A DNA stretch of 64,000 nt from Adineta vaga. Taxonomy: Eukaryota; Rotifera. A model generated the notes under the pieces. The model did not search any database. It saw only the letters and a list, made by a program, of their open reading frames with translations, and was not told where the DNA came from. The stretch spans positions 14,942,001-15,006,000 of the forward strand of contig CP075494.1 in the NCBI GenBank assembly GCA_021613535.1, written 5' to 3'. Within the stretch, counting starts at the first letter, position 1; each line of letters starts with the position of its first letter. The translations under genes were made by a program, and so were the position numbers. Below are positions 38,197 to 51,055 of this stretch, piece by piece.

Positions 38197-38345
38197 GCAT
38201 CTTTTTTAATCCGTTTCATCTACTCTATTCAGTATAAGTATTAGATCACGCATAGTTTAAGTCAAATCTTGAAGCTTTTTCGAAAACTATGCGTGATCTA
38301 ATACTTATACTGAATAGAGTAGATGAAACGGATTAAAAAAGATGC
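38197..38345. repeat. perfect 62-bp inverted repeat with 25-nt loop
   Basis: Left arm 38197-38258 is the exact reverse complement of right arm 38284-38345 by base-by-base reading. The 25-nt spacer contains GTCAAATCTT, whose complement AAGATTTGAC recurs just outside the right arm at about 38347-38356, so alternative pairings exist. No coding potential. It could be a foldback element, the product of a palindromic repair event, or a long hairpin RNA source. Confidence 0.9.
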
Positions 38346-38392
38346 AAAGATTTGACGGATTTTCAAACCGAAAATCTACAATCTTTACGTCA

Positions 38393-38748
38393 AAGTTTTA
38401 GGAATTGGAGCATACCTAAATACTACTTTATATTGTTCAATGGGAGATAATCATAAAGTAGTGAAAAGATGATAAAATGATATTTCAATGACAACAGCAA
38501 TTCTTACTGGAAATGTTATTCAAGGTTCTGCGTCGACTCAGCTTAATCATCCTTATAGAATTGTTTTAGATGCAGAAGAATATCTTTTTTTTGTAGATCA
38601 AGGTAATCATCGTATAGTTGGATGTGATGGGCAAGGTTCAGAATTTCACCATTTGAGACATCCGTTTACTCTTAGTTTCGATGTTGATGGATATATGTTT
38701 GCTAGTGATGAAAACAATAATCGAATTGGAAAATTTCTGTTCGAATAG
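38393..38748 (+). pseudogene. truncated NHL-repeat protein remnant
   Basis: Reading frame: LGIGAYLNTTLYCSMGDNHKVVKR, then two adjacent stop codons, then NDISMTTAILTGNVIQGSASTQLNHPYRIVLDAEEYLFFVDQGNHRIVGCDGQG and HPFTLSFDVDGYMFASDENNNRIGKFLFE, ending in a stop. The repeated pattern [LV]-D-x6-[LF]-x-[VA]-D-x2-N-[NH]-R-I is the NHL beta-propeller signature. A complete protein would have several repeats and usually a leader, so this is the broken end of one. An 86-residue piece remains open from the ATG at 38488. Confidence 0.6.
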
Positions 38749-40032
38749 ATAGATTGAACGCGTTTTTCTTGTTGCAAATGAAAAAGTAGAGAGAGAATTT
38801 TCATATATTTTAACAGAAAAGGCATTTCATGGTTCATCCGACGGCCATCTCTAGTTTTCAATCTTTTCACGTCCACCATCTATTTTCTTTGTGTCTCTAT
38901 TTAAATGTACTTCAACCCATTAACAATGGCATTACAAACAGAAAGCTTTGTGAATGAACGCTTTGAATGTTGTATTTTGACAATTATATAAATACAGAAA
39001 ATGAACAGTCTTACAAAAAAATCTGTTTCACAAAATGCACATCATTTAACATACTTTCATAACTTATCTGAAATCATAATTTACCCAGCTGTTGCGATGC
39101 AATGTAATGTGTTCATCATTGAAGCAAATTCTGATCATTTTCTTTTGAATACTTGAAAAAGAAAAGATCAATTCTCTTCTCTGGTTATATAACAAGACTA
39201 ATTCAGAACTGTCAGTTAATTATCAAGTTATAATGACATTTTTTTTACTGTACCATATAGTTAATAGAACACAGTGTATGACGGAAATTAGTATATAGGA
39301 AATTTTTACTTCTACCTCTCGATTTCCGTTCTCACTCTTAACATTGAACATCAAGAAGTTAGAAGAACATGTTCAACATAATCTTCCTTCTTGACCCTAT
39401 TCTAACTGATTCAGTTCAATTAGAATGAGCGGCTTATTAAAAGAATCCATTACTAGTGCGTGAATGATGTAATACGAACTTAATAATTCTCTTTGAAGAG
39501 AAACCAACTGAATGCTACATTCATTTTCATTTTTAATCAGCACCATATGTGATCGCAATACAATTATCTCTATCTAAGATAATCATTCCAGTTGTGACAA
39601 TGAAAATATGCTCGTATTTGAACACGTCTGTTGTTCTTCGATGCAGTTAGATGGCTGTATCTCTTTTTTTGTTGTTATTCCCTTTTAAGAGATGATCGAT
39701 AACAATTGTCCGGTCAAAGAATTCTAATCATGTACTTTGCCATCTAATGAGCACTATAGAAAATGTTTCTTCGTATGATCGTTGGTTAATTGTTGTTTTC
39801 ATTCGTCGAACGGTCAGCAGAACGAAAGAACTTTTTACATTCGCTTCGATGCGTAAAAATAAATGAAGACTAAAGAAAGAAAGAAAGAGATGGAGAGAGA
39901 GAGAGAGAGAGTGAATGAGAGAATTTTTCTTTTCTATCTCTCATTTCAATAGATAGACATTTGGCAAGACGCATATATACTCTGCGACATTGTTTAAACA
40001 AAATGATTACTTATTGATCGAAGAGATTCAAC
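38749..40032. other. intergenic, no gene recognised
   Basis: AT-rich; a GA microsatellite lies at 39893-39911, about 120 bp before the fascin start. No supported exon was seen on either strand. Confidence 0.5.
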
Positions 40033-41914
40033 ATGCATTCAGCACTCAGGTTTTTCTATCAATTGAAAGTTATCTTATGATGAATAAACTTCTTTTTTTT
40101 CTCTTCAATTTAGACCCAAACCTCCTGTTAAATTACCAACATCATTAATTCCATTGACTGTTGCTCCAATTAAAAAACCATCAATTAATCATTCAAAGCC
40201 GATAACACATAATCATCATAAACGTATCGAATCGAACAATTTGGCAACAGAAAAATGTATTTGGTCGTTAGGTTTGATCAATTCCAAAGGAAAATATTTA
40301 ACAGCTGAAACATTCGGATGTAAAATTAATGCTAGTAAGATTTATTCCTATGAATTTTCTATCTAACTTCTTCTTGTTTAAGCTGGTACATGTCTCAAGA
40401 AGAAACAACGTTGGACAATTACTTACAATATTGAAAATGATTGTATTTATCTTCAATCATGTCTTCATCATTACTTATCAACCGATAAATATGGTCGTTT
40501 AAAATGTGATACATTCGATGTTGATAATGATTGTCGTTTTCAACTTGAATATAATCGAAATGGTCAATGGGCGATTAAATCTCTTTCGTATGGAATGTAT
40601 TTAGGTGGTGATGTAGATCATTTACATTGCTTTAGTAAATCACCGGAATGGTGGTCGCCTCATTTAGCACTTCATCCACAAGTAAAAATTAACAGTTTTC
40701 AATCGAATTTTTCTTAATGAAATTTCTTTAGATTAATTTAAAACATGTTCTTCGTAAACGTTATGCCAAATTAGATAATGATGAAATTCATATTGATGAT
40801 ATTATTCCATGGGGTAGTGAAGCTATTTTAACTGTTGAATATATTGATGGACAATATTGTATTCGATCGAATGATGGTCTTTATTTTCATAAAGATGGCA
40901 AATTAATTTCTAAACGAACGAATGAAACATTATTTACTATTGAACTTTATAAAGGTTATTTAACATTTAAAGATTGTGAACAATGTTATTTAACAGCAAT
41001 TGGTCCATCAGGAATGATGACAACACGAAATAAAATTGCTGGTAGAGATGAACAATTTCTTTTGGAAGAAAGTAAACAACAAATATGTTTAATTGCTCCA
41101 AATGGAAAACTTGTTTCGATAAAACAAGGTGTTGATCTATCAGCAAATCAATGTGAACCAAATCATAGTAGTATATTTCAATTAGAATATGATGAACAAC
41201 TTGACGTTTATCATATCCGAACTTCAAATAATAAATACTGGAAATTGGAAGGACATGGTCTACAAGCAACAGCAGATAAACGGTAAGAAAGGAGAGAGAG
41301 AAAGAGACGAAAGATTTTCTTTATGTAATAATTAATCATAGATCGATCGATACGGGATTTTATATTCAATCGACAAATAATGGTCATGTGACATTTCAAG
41401 CATCGAATGGAAAATATATTGTTCCACATGCGACTGGACACATGCGAGCTATTAGTGATCAATTAAATACAAATGATAGTTGTTTTTCAGTTAAATTTAT
41501 CAATCGACCATTTTGTGTATTTAAATGTGAATTTGGTTATGTTGCTTATCGAAATAAACATTCACGTATACTTGAATGTAATAAATCTGTATTTACATTA
41601 TTTACACTTGAAGAATCCGATGATGGGATTGTTTATCTCAAAGGTAAAATAACAAAAAAAAGAATAGAAAACTTAATTCCGTTTTTTTTCTCTTCTAAAT
41701 GATAGGTTCTGATGGAAAATATTGGGAAATTTTAAATGATCTAACTGTTAGTGTGACTGGAAATGAACCATCAAAATTCGTTTTAGAATTATGTTCTTCA
41801 CATTCACGAATACTACTCAAAGCACCGAATGGAATGTATTTACAAGCTGAACAAAATGGTAGTATACATGCAACATGTGAAAACAGTCGACAAGCAATTC
41901 AATGGGAATTTTGA
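40033..41914 (+). CDS. FSCN: fascin-like actin-bundling protein
   Basis: About six exons, the first coding only MHSALR. A basic, Pro-rich N-terminal extension (residues 1-45) precedes the fascin core of beta-trefoil units. Recognisable elements are WSLGLINSKGKYLTAETFGCKINA, LKKKQRWTI, YLSTDKYGRLKCD, WAIKSLSYGMYLGGD, YCIRSNDGLYFHKDGKLI, YLTAIGPSGMM, ICLIAPNGKLVSIKQG, YWKLEGHGLQATADK, VTFQASNGKYIVPHATGHMRA, LKGSDGKYWEIL and ILLKAPNGMYLQAEQNGSI. These follow fascin order (four trefoils). Fascins cross-link parallel actin filaments in filopodia and microvilli. Fascin-1 itself lacks such an N-terminal extension, so it may be lineage-specific. Confidence 0.88.
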
Positions 41915-42716
41915 GAATAATCTTCGTTTCTTTTAAACACAATTAACTATCTGTTGTGATCCTCATGTCAATAAATCATTGTTGTATATGTATGTATGTC
42001 AAAAGAGATTGTTTGCATAGAGCATAAGCCATGATTTATTCTCTGTCGTTCGACTGAATCTGTGTGTTTAATACTCGTTCTATTTGATCGAAAATGATTC
42101 CGTTTTTGTTGTAGTTTACATTCTTTTTTTACAATTAAATATTTCGAGCACACTCGATATTCGATATCTCAATGTATGTGAAATAAGATATTCTTTTATT
42201 GACAAGAAGCTTCAACAATATTGTATTGTTATGATCATCAAGGTTTATTTTAACTACAAACAATCTTTAGATGTATTCCTTTCTCGATAAGTTACTTACA
42301 TCTACACAACGAAGATTATAATTTGAAGTGTATGTTGAAAATAGAGGAAATATAAGTACATTTAGTGCACTCTACTAATGTGATGAACCATTTTATTCAT
42401 AATTATAATAAGAGAATAGGAAGATTATGATTGCGACTGTGAGTGTTACATCAAAGTAGTGAACACTTTTGCTGAGAATGGCACTCTGAATACTGGATAT
42501 GATTCTACTCTTTATATCAATTTATCACAAAGTTATAACTCTCTCTTTGTTTAGATAACTTATATATGCGTCATGACCTCTTATCTTCACAGACAATCCT
42601 TTTAGAACGTGTGTATCTATCCAGTATTTATTCTCTTAAACACGTGGTATAATTATATATAAATATCTTTTTCTTTTTTTTTCTCATACTATTATCTGAT
42701 TCTTTTACCGAAAAAC
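41915..42716. other. intergenic, no gene recognised
   Basis: AT-rich; short frames on both strands lack recognisable content. It probably carries the fascin 3' end and the cupin promoter. Confidence 0.5.
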
Positions 42717-43106
42717 ATGTCGTCAACAACTAACTTATCGAAAGTGAATGTGTATGAAAAAGCATCACTTTTCACTGCTCATTGGACACCAAAAATCATC
42801 GGTGAACTTAATGGACAACATGTTAAATTAGCGAAATTATTAGGTGAATTTGGATGGCATTCACATAAAGATGAAGATGAACTTTTTCTTGTTCTCAAAG
42901 GACAAGTTGTCATACAATTGAGAAATAATGAAAATGGGGATATTCATCTCAATGAAGGTGATATGTTTATTGTTCCAAAAGGTGTTGAACATAATCCCAA
43001 GGCAGAAAACGGTGAATGCACTGTGATGTTATTTGAACCAGCATCCACAGTTAATACTGGTGCTGAAAGAAATGATAAAACACAAATAGAACTCGAACAT
43101 ATTTAA
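42717..43106 (+). CDS. small single-domain cupin
   Basis: Intronless frame of 129 residues. Cupin motif 1 reads GWHSHKDEDELFLVLKG (H-x-H-x3/4-E-x6-G metal ligands) and motif 2 GDMFIVPKGVEHNPKAE (G-x5-P-x-G-x2-H). The family of small cupins is mostly bacterial or archaeal and often annotated as mannose-6-phosphate isomerase-like. The active-site histidines and glutamate are present, so it is probably a functional metal-binding protein; the substrate cannot be inferred. The lack of introns among intron-rich neighbours suggests, but does not prove, horizontal acquisition. A pyrimidine-rich stretch precedes the ATG but no AG adjoins it. Confidence 0.85.
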   Translation: MSSTTNLSKVNVYEKASLFTAHWTPKIIGELNGQHVKLAKLLGEFGWHSHKDEDELFLVLKGQVVIQLRNNENGDIHLNEGDMFIVPKGVEHNPKAENGECTVMLFEPASTVNTGAERNDKTQIELEHI

Positions 43107-43349
43107 TTTTACCATACAGGTTTTCTGCGATTCTATTTCTTTAATAAAATATAAATTTATTGAGCGACTGTACTTTCTTTTGGATATAATGATTGAATTC
43201 GATGCAATAGAAATATAATAGTGACATCTATTTGCCTAAGAAATAATTGGTTTAAAAGATTGTGTCCTATGCATTTGTCGTGATTCTATCATCGAGCTCA
43301 TTAGTCATTTGCTCTCAAAAGCATGTACATACAGGTTTATTTCAATTGA

Positions 43350-43363
43350 TTATTTTTTTTTAG
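43350..43363 (+). promoter_or_regulatory. candidate trans-splice acceptor before UBA2 copy 1
   Basis: A long T tract ending TTTTAG adjoins the ATG at 43364. The equivalent site before UBA2 copy 2 (58584) is also a TTTTAG directly before ATG. Confidence 0.45.
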
Positions 43364-45707
43364 ATGACTACAATCAACGATTCATCACCAATAACTAACG
43401 AATCTAATCAGTCCGATACTTCGATCGGCAAATCACCTGAACAGAGTTCAGTTCTTGTTGTTGGTGCAGGTGGCATTGGATGTGAATTATTAAAATCATT
43501 AGCTCTTTGTCGATTTCGTTCCATTGGTGTCATTGATCTTGATACAATCGAAGTTTCAAATCTCAATCGACAATTTCTCTTTCGTCGTGAACATGTTGGT
43601 CAAGCAAAGGCAACAGTTGCATGTGATAGTATTCGTCGTCTTTGTCCATCGATACAAATCGAACCATTTCATGGTGATGTTATTACTGATCCACGATTTG
43701 ATATTTCATTCTATAAACAATATGATCTTGTTATCAATGCATTAGATAATGTTCAAGCACGACAGCATGTCAATCGAATGTGTTTGTTATGTTCAAAACC
43801 TTTGATTGATAGTGGATCAACAGGTTACAATGGACAAGCAACATTAATATTCAAAGGTCGAACACAATGTTATGATTGTATTGAAAAACCAAAACAACAA
43901 CGAACTTATGCTGTTTGTACTATTCGTAATACACCATCACAACCAATTCATTGTATTGTTTGGGCAAAGTTTCTCTATAATCAATTCTTTGGTGATAACG
44001 ATGATCCAAATAATGAAGATGTCACACCTGATGCTGATGATCCGGAAAATGATGCTAATCCACAACAAGAACAACAGCAGCAGCAAGAAAATGGTCATCA
44101 TCGAATCTCAACACGTGATTGGATTCAAGGTGAAATGGACGAATTTCAGCCGATTCGAGTGTTCAATAAACTATTCTATGATGATATCAACTATTTAACA
44201 ACAATGAAAAATCTATGGGAAAAACGAAGACAACCGATTGCTCTTCAATATGAACAAGCATGTCAAATACAAGAAAAAATCACTTCAAATGGTCAAACTA
44301 ATCATGAACAATCAGTGATGCCAAAGTTAAATGATCAACGAATTCAATCGATTCATGAATATGTTCAAATGTTTATTGATAGTTTACATGAATTAAAACA
44401 ACGTTCAGATAAACAACGACAAATAGGTAAGTGAATTTCGATGAGGAACTTGTTGAAAGATGATTTATGTTTAGCTTCGACAAGTAAAGAACCAACATTT
44501 CTTGTTTGGGATAAAAATGATGATGCCGATCTTCGATTTGTGACAGCATCAGCAAATCTACGTGCATATATCTTTGGTATTAATCTCACAAGTAAATTTG
44601 ATGTCAAATCAATGGCTGGAAACATCATTCCAGCTGTAGCAACAACCAATGCCATTGTTGCTGGTATCACTGTACTTCAAGCACGAAAGATTCTTTCAAG
44701 TTTACCTCGATCATCAACAGATCATACATTAACATCAATCAAACATTTAACTAATGTTTTCATTTCAACTGATCGTAAAACAGGAGCAATAATTCAATCG
44801 ATTCCATTGGAAGAACCGAATTCATCATGTATACAATGTAGTGATCTTGAACAACCAGTTCGTGTTCGAATCAATATGTCTTTGTTTACATTGTATTCAT
44901 TGTATGAACGTTTGATTCGTAAACATCTGAAAATGAACAAACCAGATGTGATTATTGCTGATGGTAGTGGAAGAATTTTGATATCTGCAGATGATGATGA
45001 AGAAGATGAAAATATGATGGTGAAAACACTTGATCAATTTAAATTAATGAATGGTACAATTCTACTTTGTGAAGAAGAATATGATGATAAAACAAATGAA
45101 GCTTTGATACAACATATGAAAATCAAATTAATGCTTGAACATACAGATACAATAACAGATAAAGATGAATATATTATTGTTGATGATCAAGTTATTGGAG
45201 AAATCAAACAAATTAAACAAACATTAAAACGAAAATATGCTGATGATGATGATGATGATGATGATGACAATATTCAACATTTAGATGATTATCAAAATGA
45301 AATGAATATTGTTAAAAAAACGAAAAAATTATCAACATCTCATGATGAACATAATAATGGTCCAATGCATACGAGTTTTGTTATGCTTGTGGATGATCAA
45401 GCACCAACACAAACAAATGGACATCATCGAAATACAGTAGAAAATGATCTTAAAATCAACGTAAAAAAGCAGATACAAAATCAAAACGGTAAATCAGATC
45501 ATTCGTTTGAAGAAGAAATATTTGAAAAGAATTATTTTTATTCTAGACAATTATACTTCAAATGATAGCAACAGTTGTGTGATATTAGATGATGATAGTG
45601 AAACAAATAACAAACCGGTTAATAATACAAACATAGGTGAGAATATTGTCAATCCTGCTGATGATGATGATGACGACTGTTATTGTGTTGAAATCACCGA
45701 TTCATGA
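43364..45707 (+). CDS. UBA2: SUMO-activating enzyme subunit 2, copy 1 (long form)
   Basis: Three exons (43364-44426, 44475-45488, 45547-45707), 745 residues. Adenylation domain with SVLVVGAGGIGCELLKSL nucleotide loop and IDLDTIEVSNLNRQFLF; catalytic-cysteine region YAVCTIRNTPSQPIHCIVWAK (Cys expected to carry the SUMO thioester); an inserted acidic/Gln-rich segment (44000-44090); then WDKNDD...RFVTASANLRAYIF, the family core KSMAGNIIPAVATTNAIVAG, a ubiquitin-like domain, and a C-terminal tail with KRKYADDDD and two hydrophobic-acidic stretches, CVILDDDSE and CYCVEITDS, that look like SUMO-interacting motifs. With SAE1 it activates SUMO. The 48-bp intron at 44427-44474 contains ATG codons but is removed by in-phase GT-AG joining. 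A near-identical second copy lies at 58585. Confidence 0.93.
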
Positions 45708-46226
45708 AATCGTTTGTGGTCTTATTTTTCATTTCCTCGTGTCTTCTCTCTTTCTTTATTTATAAATCTAAATGTTTGACTCATTGTTACTAAATTACCT
45801 CTTCTCTTTTGTGTTTAATTTTCCTTGTTCTCCCTTTTGTTCGTATGTATTACAATGTATTCTTCTTTTCTTCAAAAACTCAAATACACTATTCATTCAA
45901 ATACACATATGAGAAAAGCTAGATAGCTTTGCAAAGAAAATCTATTAGTTTTATCAAATCTTAAGTGATAGTTTCTCTATTTACATTAATAACAATATAT
46001 GGGTGATTCGTGGTAGTATTGTATAACTGTGATGTTATTGGATAGTTTTATGCTAACTTCGTGTTAAGATTTTTTAAATATCATTCACCATCTTTATCCA
46101 ATGTGGCAAAACAAATGATGTAAGAAGAATAGTACCTGCTTGATATCAAGCAGTGAATTGTTCAAATAAATACACGAATGAAAGAACTCTACTTCGATTC
46201 ATATTTCTCAGTCACAAGTTTTGAAG

Positions 46227-47122
46227 ATGGTGTTTTTTTCTGATCGGCGATTCAATTACATTGACATTGCTAGTTATTCTCATTCTTCTTTTTATCTACC
46301 ATGTGTAAGTATTCATTTTTCATGAACTTATTCACTCGAGAAGAATATTGTAGTTATAATCTATGGACAAATAATATATTTCGTCGACTTGCAATACCTG
46401 GTCCTTTACCAATACCATTTCTTGGTGAAATCTTCAATGTCATTCGAAAAGTAATGAAATTTACTATCCAGAACGATCGAAATCAAATGCTGAATCTCTT
46501 AACTATGTTTAGGGAATATATCAGAATGATGTGGATCTTATAAAAAAAAATATGGTAAAACTGTTGGGTAAATGAAAACGAGTGTAAAGATACTCAAACA
46601 CTTTCTTTTCTTATAGTGTGTATGAGGAACCGACCCCGATCTTCTTCGTAATGTTCTCATCAAAGATTCACATGTGTTTATCAATCGACGAGTATGAATT
46701 TATAAACTTGTGTATGTTTCAACATTGTATCCACACTATTTCCAAGACTATCGAGTCTGGAACAGGTCCGTTTGAGTATGGTCTAACTCAGCTAAAGGAC
46801 GAACATTGGAAAAATGCCCGATCCATTGTTTCACCTACTTTTTCCAGCGCAAAACTCAAAACTGTATACTCATCTAACTTTCATAACTGAACAACTACTC
46901 TAATCTATGTATGGCTTGATGAATGAAGTCAGTAAAGTCTACAACAAACGACTTCTTGAGTATGCTGACAAACAAGAAATGTTTGATGTTCAAGAGTAAG
47001 TGTCTCTGTTGTTGATTATGGATATGGAAGATGAGATTGTGAATATGAATGTATAGATTAAATGGTCAATTCACACTGGATAATAATTGCAACTTGTTTG
47101 TTTGGTATTGAAACGAATTCTC
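46227..47122 (+). pseudogene. cytochrome P450 pseudogene, 5' half
   Basis: Closely matches the start of the P450 at 61017, including the same N-terminal membrane anchor sequence and intron positions. Breaks: one extra T in the T run after the ATG shifts the frame of the anchor; about two dozen bases are missing in the exon after the third intron (near 46635); an additional base lies near 47085; homology stops abruptly at about 47122 within the exon reading LFGIETNS. The heme-binding half is absent here; a matching 3' half lies at 52050-52708. Confidence 0.85.
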
Positions 47123-47555
47123 CCGATATATGTCAAATGATAAAACTTAGTCTTCTTCATAAAGTTATTCTTTAACGTCTGCTGCTGTTTTTTCTAGGGG
47201 TTAAATTTCATCAAAACGTAATATAAATCATACACTATTGAGTATATTTTCAACAAATGCGAACGTAGCATTAAATTGTTGAGGATGATATTATAAGAGA
47301 ATGAACATATGAAAATAGATTCAAACATTTTTGTGTCATATTTATTCAATTAAAAATAACCATTATCAAGAAAATCAATTGTTTTCTTTTCCTTAAATTA
47401 ATTTTGTCATTTTCTTTCAATCAAATATTACTGCATTGTTTAATTTTGTCTATAGAAAAATATCTCATTGTTTGCATTGATGAACAATGTGATGTACAGA
47501 TCGAGTCGAATATATATAAATCGATCATCTTCTTTTTGAATCAAATTAAATCAAT

Positions 47556-49265
47556 ATGAAATACTCAAATGTTGAATTAAATGATTTACCTGATGAAATT
47601 CTTCTGATGATTTTGAAAAACTTGAACAATTTTGATGTGCTTTATTCTTTTCATGGTGTTAATCAACGATTTACTCAATTGATTAAAGATTCAATTTTTA
47701 CAAATTATTTAGGTTTTGTTAAACAATCTTTAGACAAGTTTATTGATCGTCTTTCGGATACTACGATACTTGATCGATTTTGTTTACAAATTTTACCTTC
47801 AATTCAAGGAAAAATCGAATGTTTAAGTCTTGAATCATCATCAATGAGAAGTGTGTTACAGGCCGCTTCTTATCCTAATTTATATGCTCTTCAGCTATTT
47901 AATATCGATAACAAATCAGCTCGAAAACTTTTTAAAAGTAAGTGTATTTTAAAACTAATTTGCTATTGAAAGATTTAATTCTGTTTAGATAAACTTCTTT
48001 CAGCTAGTATATTCAGAACTCAAATTAAAATACTTAGTCTTACATGTAATCGAAAGGAATATTTTACTGATACAGCAATAGTAGGCAACATATTTCAGCG
48101 CATCTTTCCTATCTTTTCGAAACTAAATTATTTAATATTAGACGATCGATGGTATGATAATCGTGTTCGATTATATTTCGATGATATGTTAATTGTTAAC
48201 TTTCGTTCATCAACACTTTTATATTTAAATATAAGAGTACAATCTTTTCATGATTGTCTTTATATTCTTGATGGTCGTTTCAATCAACTTCATACACTTA
48301 TTATTGATTTGGTTAATCCTTGTGATGCAGGTGATGTTAAAAAACGTGTTAGTTTTCTTAATAGAAATGACTTCCTTGTTTGAAAATAGTTCTTTTTTTC
48401 TTTCTAGGATTATTTACCAAATTTAAAGTATTTTTCATTTACATGCACTTATGGGGTATATTTTGATAACAAAACAATTCGTTCACTTCTCCGTCGAATG
48501 TCAAATCTTGAAAGACTTAGTTTATTTATTGCGATCAATAATGACACAAAATTTGTTGATGGAAATTATCTGAAGAAAAATATTCTTAATTTTCTGAGTA
48601 AATTAGATCAATTTCAATTTTCTATTACTTCACATATACGTAGTCTGATGCATATTAATTTACCATTAACAAGCGATATTCAACAAACATTTCTTGATTT
48701 TCAAACAAAGAATATCATTTCTTATGTTGATTATTTTCCAGAATCGGACAGAGGACAATGTCATATTTATTCATATCCATCACAAACGACATATCTCAAT
48801 AGTATTACTAATAAATTTCCAGGTGGATTATATCAATATGTTCGTAAACTGTCCTTATTTGATGAAAAACCATTTGAACATGAATTTTTTCTTCGAATCG
48901 GAAAATCATTTCCATCGATGGAGATATTATCGGTGAACAATAAAAAACCACAAAATTGTAAAGATTCAAATGAAAATTTATCTCTTATTCAATATTCTAC
49001 CCTTCGTGAACTTCGCATTTGCAGTGCCCATGATGATTATATGGAAGAATTTCTCTTGGATACGAAAACATGTTTATCAAAAAATGTCAATCTTTATATT
49101 AAATATGAATCTTTAGAACGAGTCACACAAAATTTTATGCGTGAAAGTACACGAATCAATTGTACAAAAGTTGATAAATTATATTTAAGTGATAGATCAA
49201 AATGTTCAAATTCTTTGGAAGAATATTTTCCCAATACGAAAATAATTAATGTATTGAGATTTTGA
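47556..49265 (+). CDS. F-box protein with LRR-like C-terminal region
   Basis: Three exons (47556-47937, 47989-48335, 48408-49265) give 528 residues. Residues about 8-50 are an F-box: ELNDLPDEILLMILKNLNNFDVLYSF then VNQRFTQLIKD. The rest is a Leu/Ile-rich repetitive region (for example IKILSLTCNRKEYF, LNYLILDDRWY, LERLSLFIAINND, VRKLSLFDEKPF, LRELRICSAHDD, VDKLYLSDRSKC), consistent with degenerate leucine-rich repeats. Such proteins act as substrate receptors of SCF ubiquitin ligases; the target is unknown. I associate this architecture with a large bdelloid family. The gene sits between the two halves of the broken P450. Confidence 0.82.
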
Positions 49266-50327
49266 AAGACAATAAAAATCTTGTTTGATAGGAAAAAAAT
49301 TTTCGTTTTTTTTCTTATAATAATAGAAGAGAAAATTTGATGTAATAAACAAAAGATAAAGTCGAACAATATTCAAATTGTTTAATAAATATATTGGTTA
49401 AAAAACGCTTTCCTAAAACATTTTATTCTCAAAATTAATTATTTAAATAAACGCACATTTGATAGTCCAATCATGACCATGTGAACTTGTCTTAACTTGT
49501 GTTTGGTACAAAAATTATAATAAATGATAAACTAAGAAAATAGTAAAAGAAGAACAGATTGTTAAGTAAAGTATCGTAACGCTATACAAATGTGAATTCA
49601 TAGAAATTTATTAATCTTCGATATTTTATCAACAACCGAAAAGATTGAATAACAGTGAATGACTATCTACCATATTTCGGACAAATTATTTCTAGCTGTT
49701 GTTCGCATTTTCGATTATTATGCAAAAATAATAACTGAAGAATATTAATTGACTGTTGGCACAAAAACAAAAACAAAAACTGCGCATAAACATAAATAAT
49801 GAATCCAGAATATTTTTAATGATTTTATCATATCTGTAGTACAATCTTTAGAATTAGAAAATGATTTGTGAAAATGAATGTATTGGAACATTCAAATACA
49901 ATGATCAGTCGCTTTTATTTGTGATTATCTTTGCTTTATAAGTATCTTTCGCCTTCTAAAATGTTGAACTAAGTATAGAATTGCTTTGCAATACGTCTTG
50001 CGAACTATGTTATTTATTCAAGAAATTCGACAATGAAAAGGAAATCTAACGGTAAAAGATGGACAGAAAAATACACAACAAAAGAATTTAATTTGTATTT
50101 TATATAAACGAATAAAAGTATCGCATCATAGCTATATATATCTACAGAGGATAGATTTACTAACACATCTATCGTAATTTACTGAATAGAACGAAAGAAA
50201 ATATCATTTGAATAAAGGACAGTGAATAATTCATAATGAATGTCATTTCAAATGATGTGTTTTCCAGCAATTCTATATATATATCAGAGATTTTGTAAAA
50301 TGTTCGACATTTTTTTCTAGATAAATC
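49266..50327. other. intergenic, no gene recognised
   Basis: Very AT-rich with no supported exon. It ends in a TTTTTTCTAG acceptor (to 50320) in front of the next candidate gene. Confidence 0.5.
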
Positions 50328-51027
50328 ATGGAAAAAAATATGCAAAAAGAAAAATTCAAATTTTTATTCAACGAAGTACATGAGTTTTTAAAGGGTAGAA
50401 ACATTCGGTGTGAATTCGACACAGGCACAGTAAGAAAATAAACTATCTATTTTTTCATGGTTATGTTTTTATTTTTTACCTTCCTAAGGAAGAATTTAAT
50501 GCTTCGAACGCTGCTTGGACATAGAATCGGTTTTGTATATTAAATTATGAATACGAAAGCACACAATTCTTAATTCGCATAACAAAAGAAATAGGAATTT
50601 TTTATTTACATGCTGAAGTAAATTCTTTTCTTATTTAATACAACACAAATAGTTTTATGTCTTTAATAGGGAAGAAATGAACTTCGTTTAAATTACAAAA
50701 CACAAATAAATCCATAAATCGAATTCTATGGTAGAGAAAACGTTTGTCAGTAAGACATTATTGTTATAGTGTGAAAAAAATTCGATTATCTTTTGTAGGT
50801 TAGTAAATAGAAATGATTTTTTTACTTCATTAGATTCTATCGTGAATGAAATTCTTACAATCATTAAAAATTATCAATCGAAGAAAATTGCAACAACAAC
50901 GGAAACTATTGATTCATTTGATGTTCTCGACGAAATTATGAGAAAAGGAACCTCACATGAAGTTGATCGTAAGGATCCAGGTTTCAAACAAATGCTAAGC
51001 TATTTACAAGGACAACCTGATCATTAA
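50328..51027 (+). CDS. small hypothetical gene, exon structure uncertain
   Basis: Exon 1 (50328-50429) starts 7 bp after a TTTTTTCTAG acceptor and encodes MEKNMQKEKFKFLFNEVHEF...CEFDTGT before a GTAAG donor. The last exon (50834-51027) encodes DSIVNEILTIIKNYQSKKIATTT...DEIMRKG, then KDPGFKQMLSYLQGQPDH and a stop. The phases of these two exons do not match directly; a small middle exon around 50500-50540 would repair the phase but its acceptor is weak. I do not recognise the protein. It converges on the nuclear-receptor fragment on the opposite strand. Confidence 0.35.
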
Positions 51028-51055
51028 ACGAATTTGCTATATTTGATAATGAATT

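Noticed and set aside
44427-44474. Split of UBA2 into two separate genes at the internal stop
   Set aside because: A 48-bp GT-AG intron with matching phase removes the stop in both copies, at the same position.
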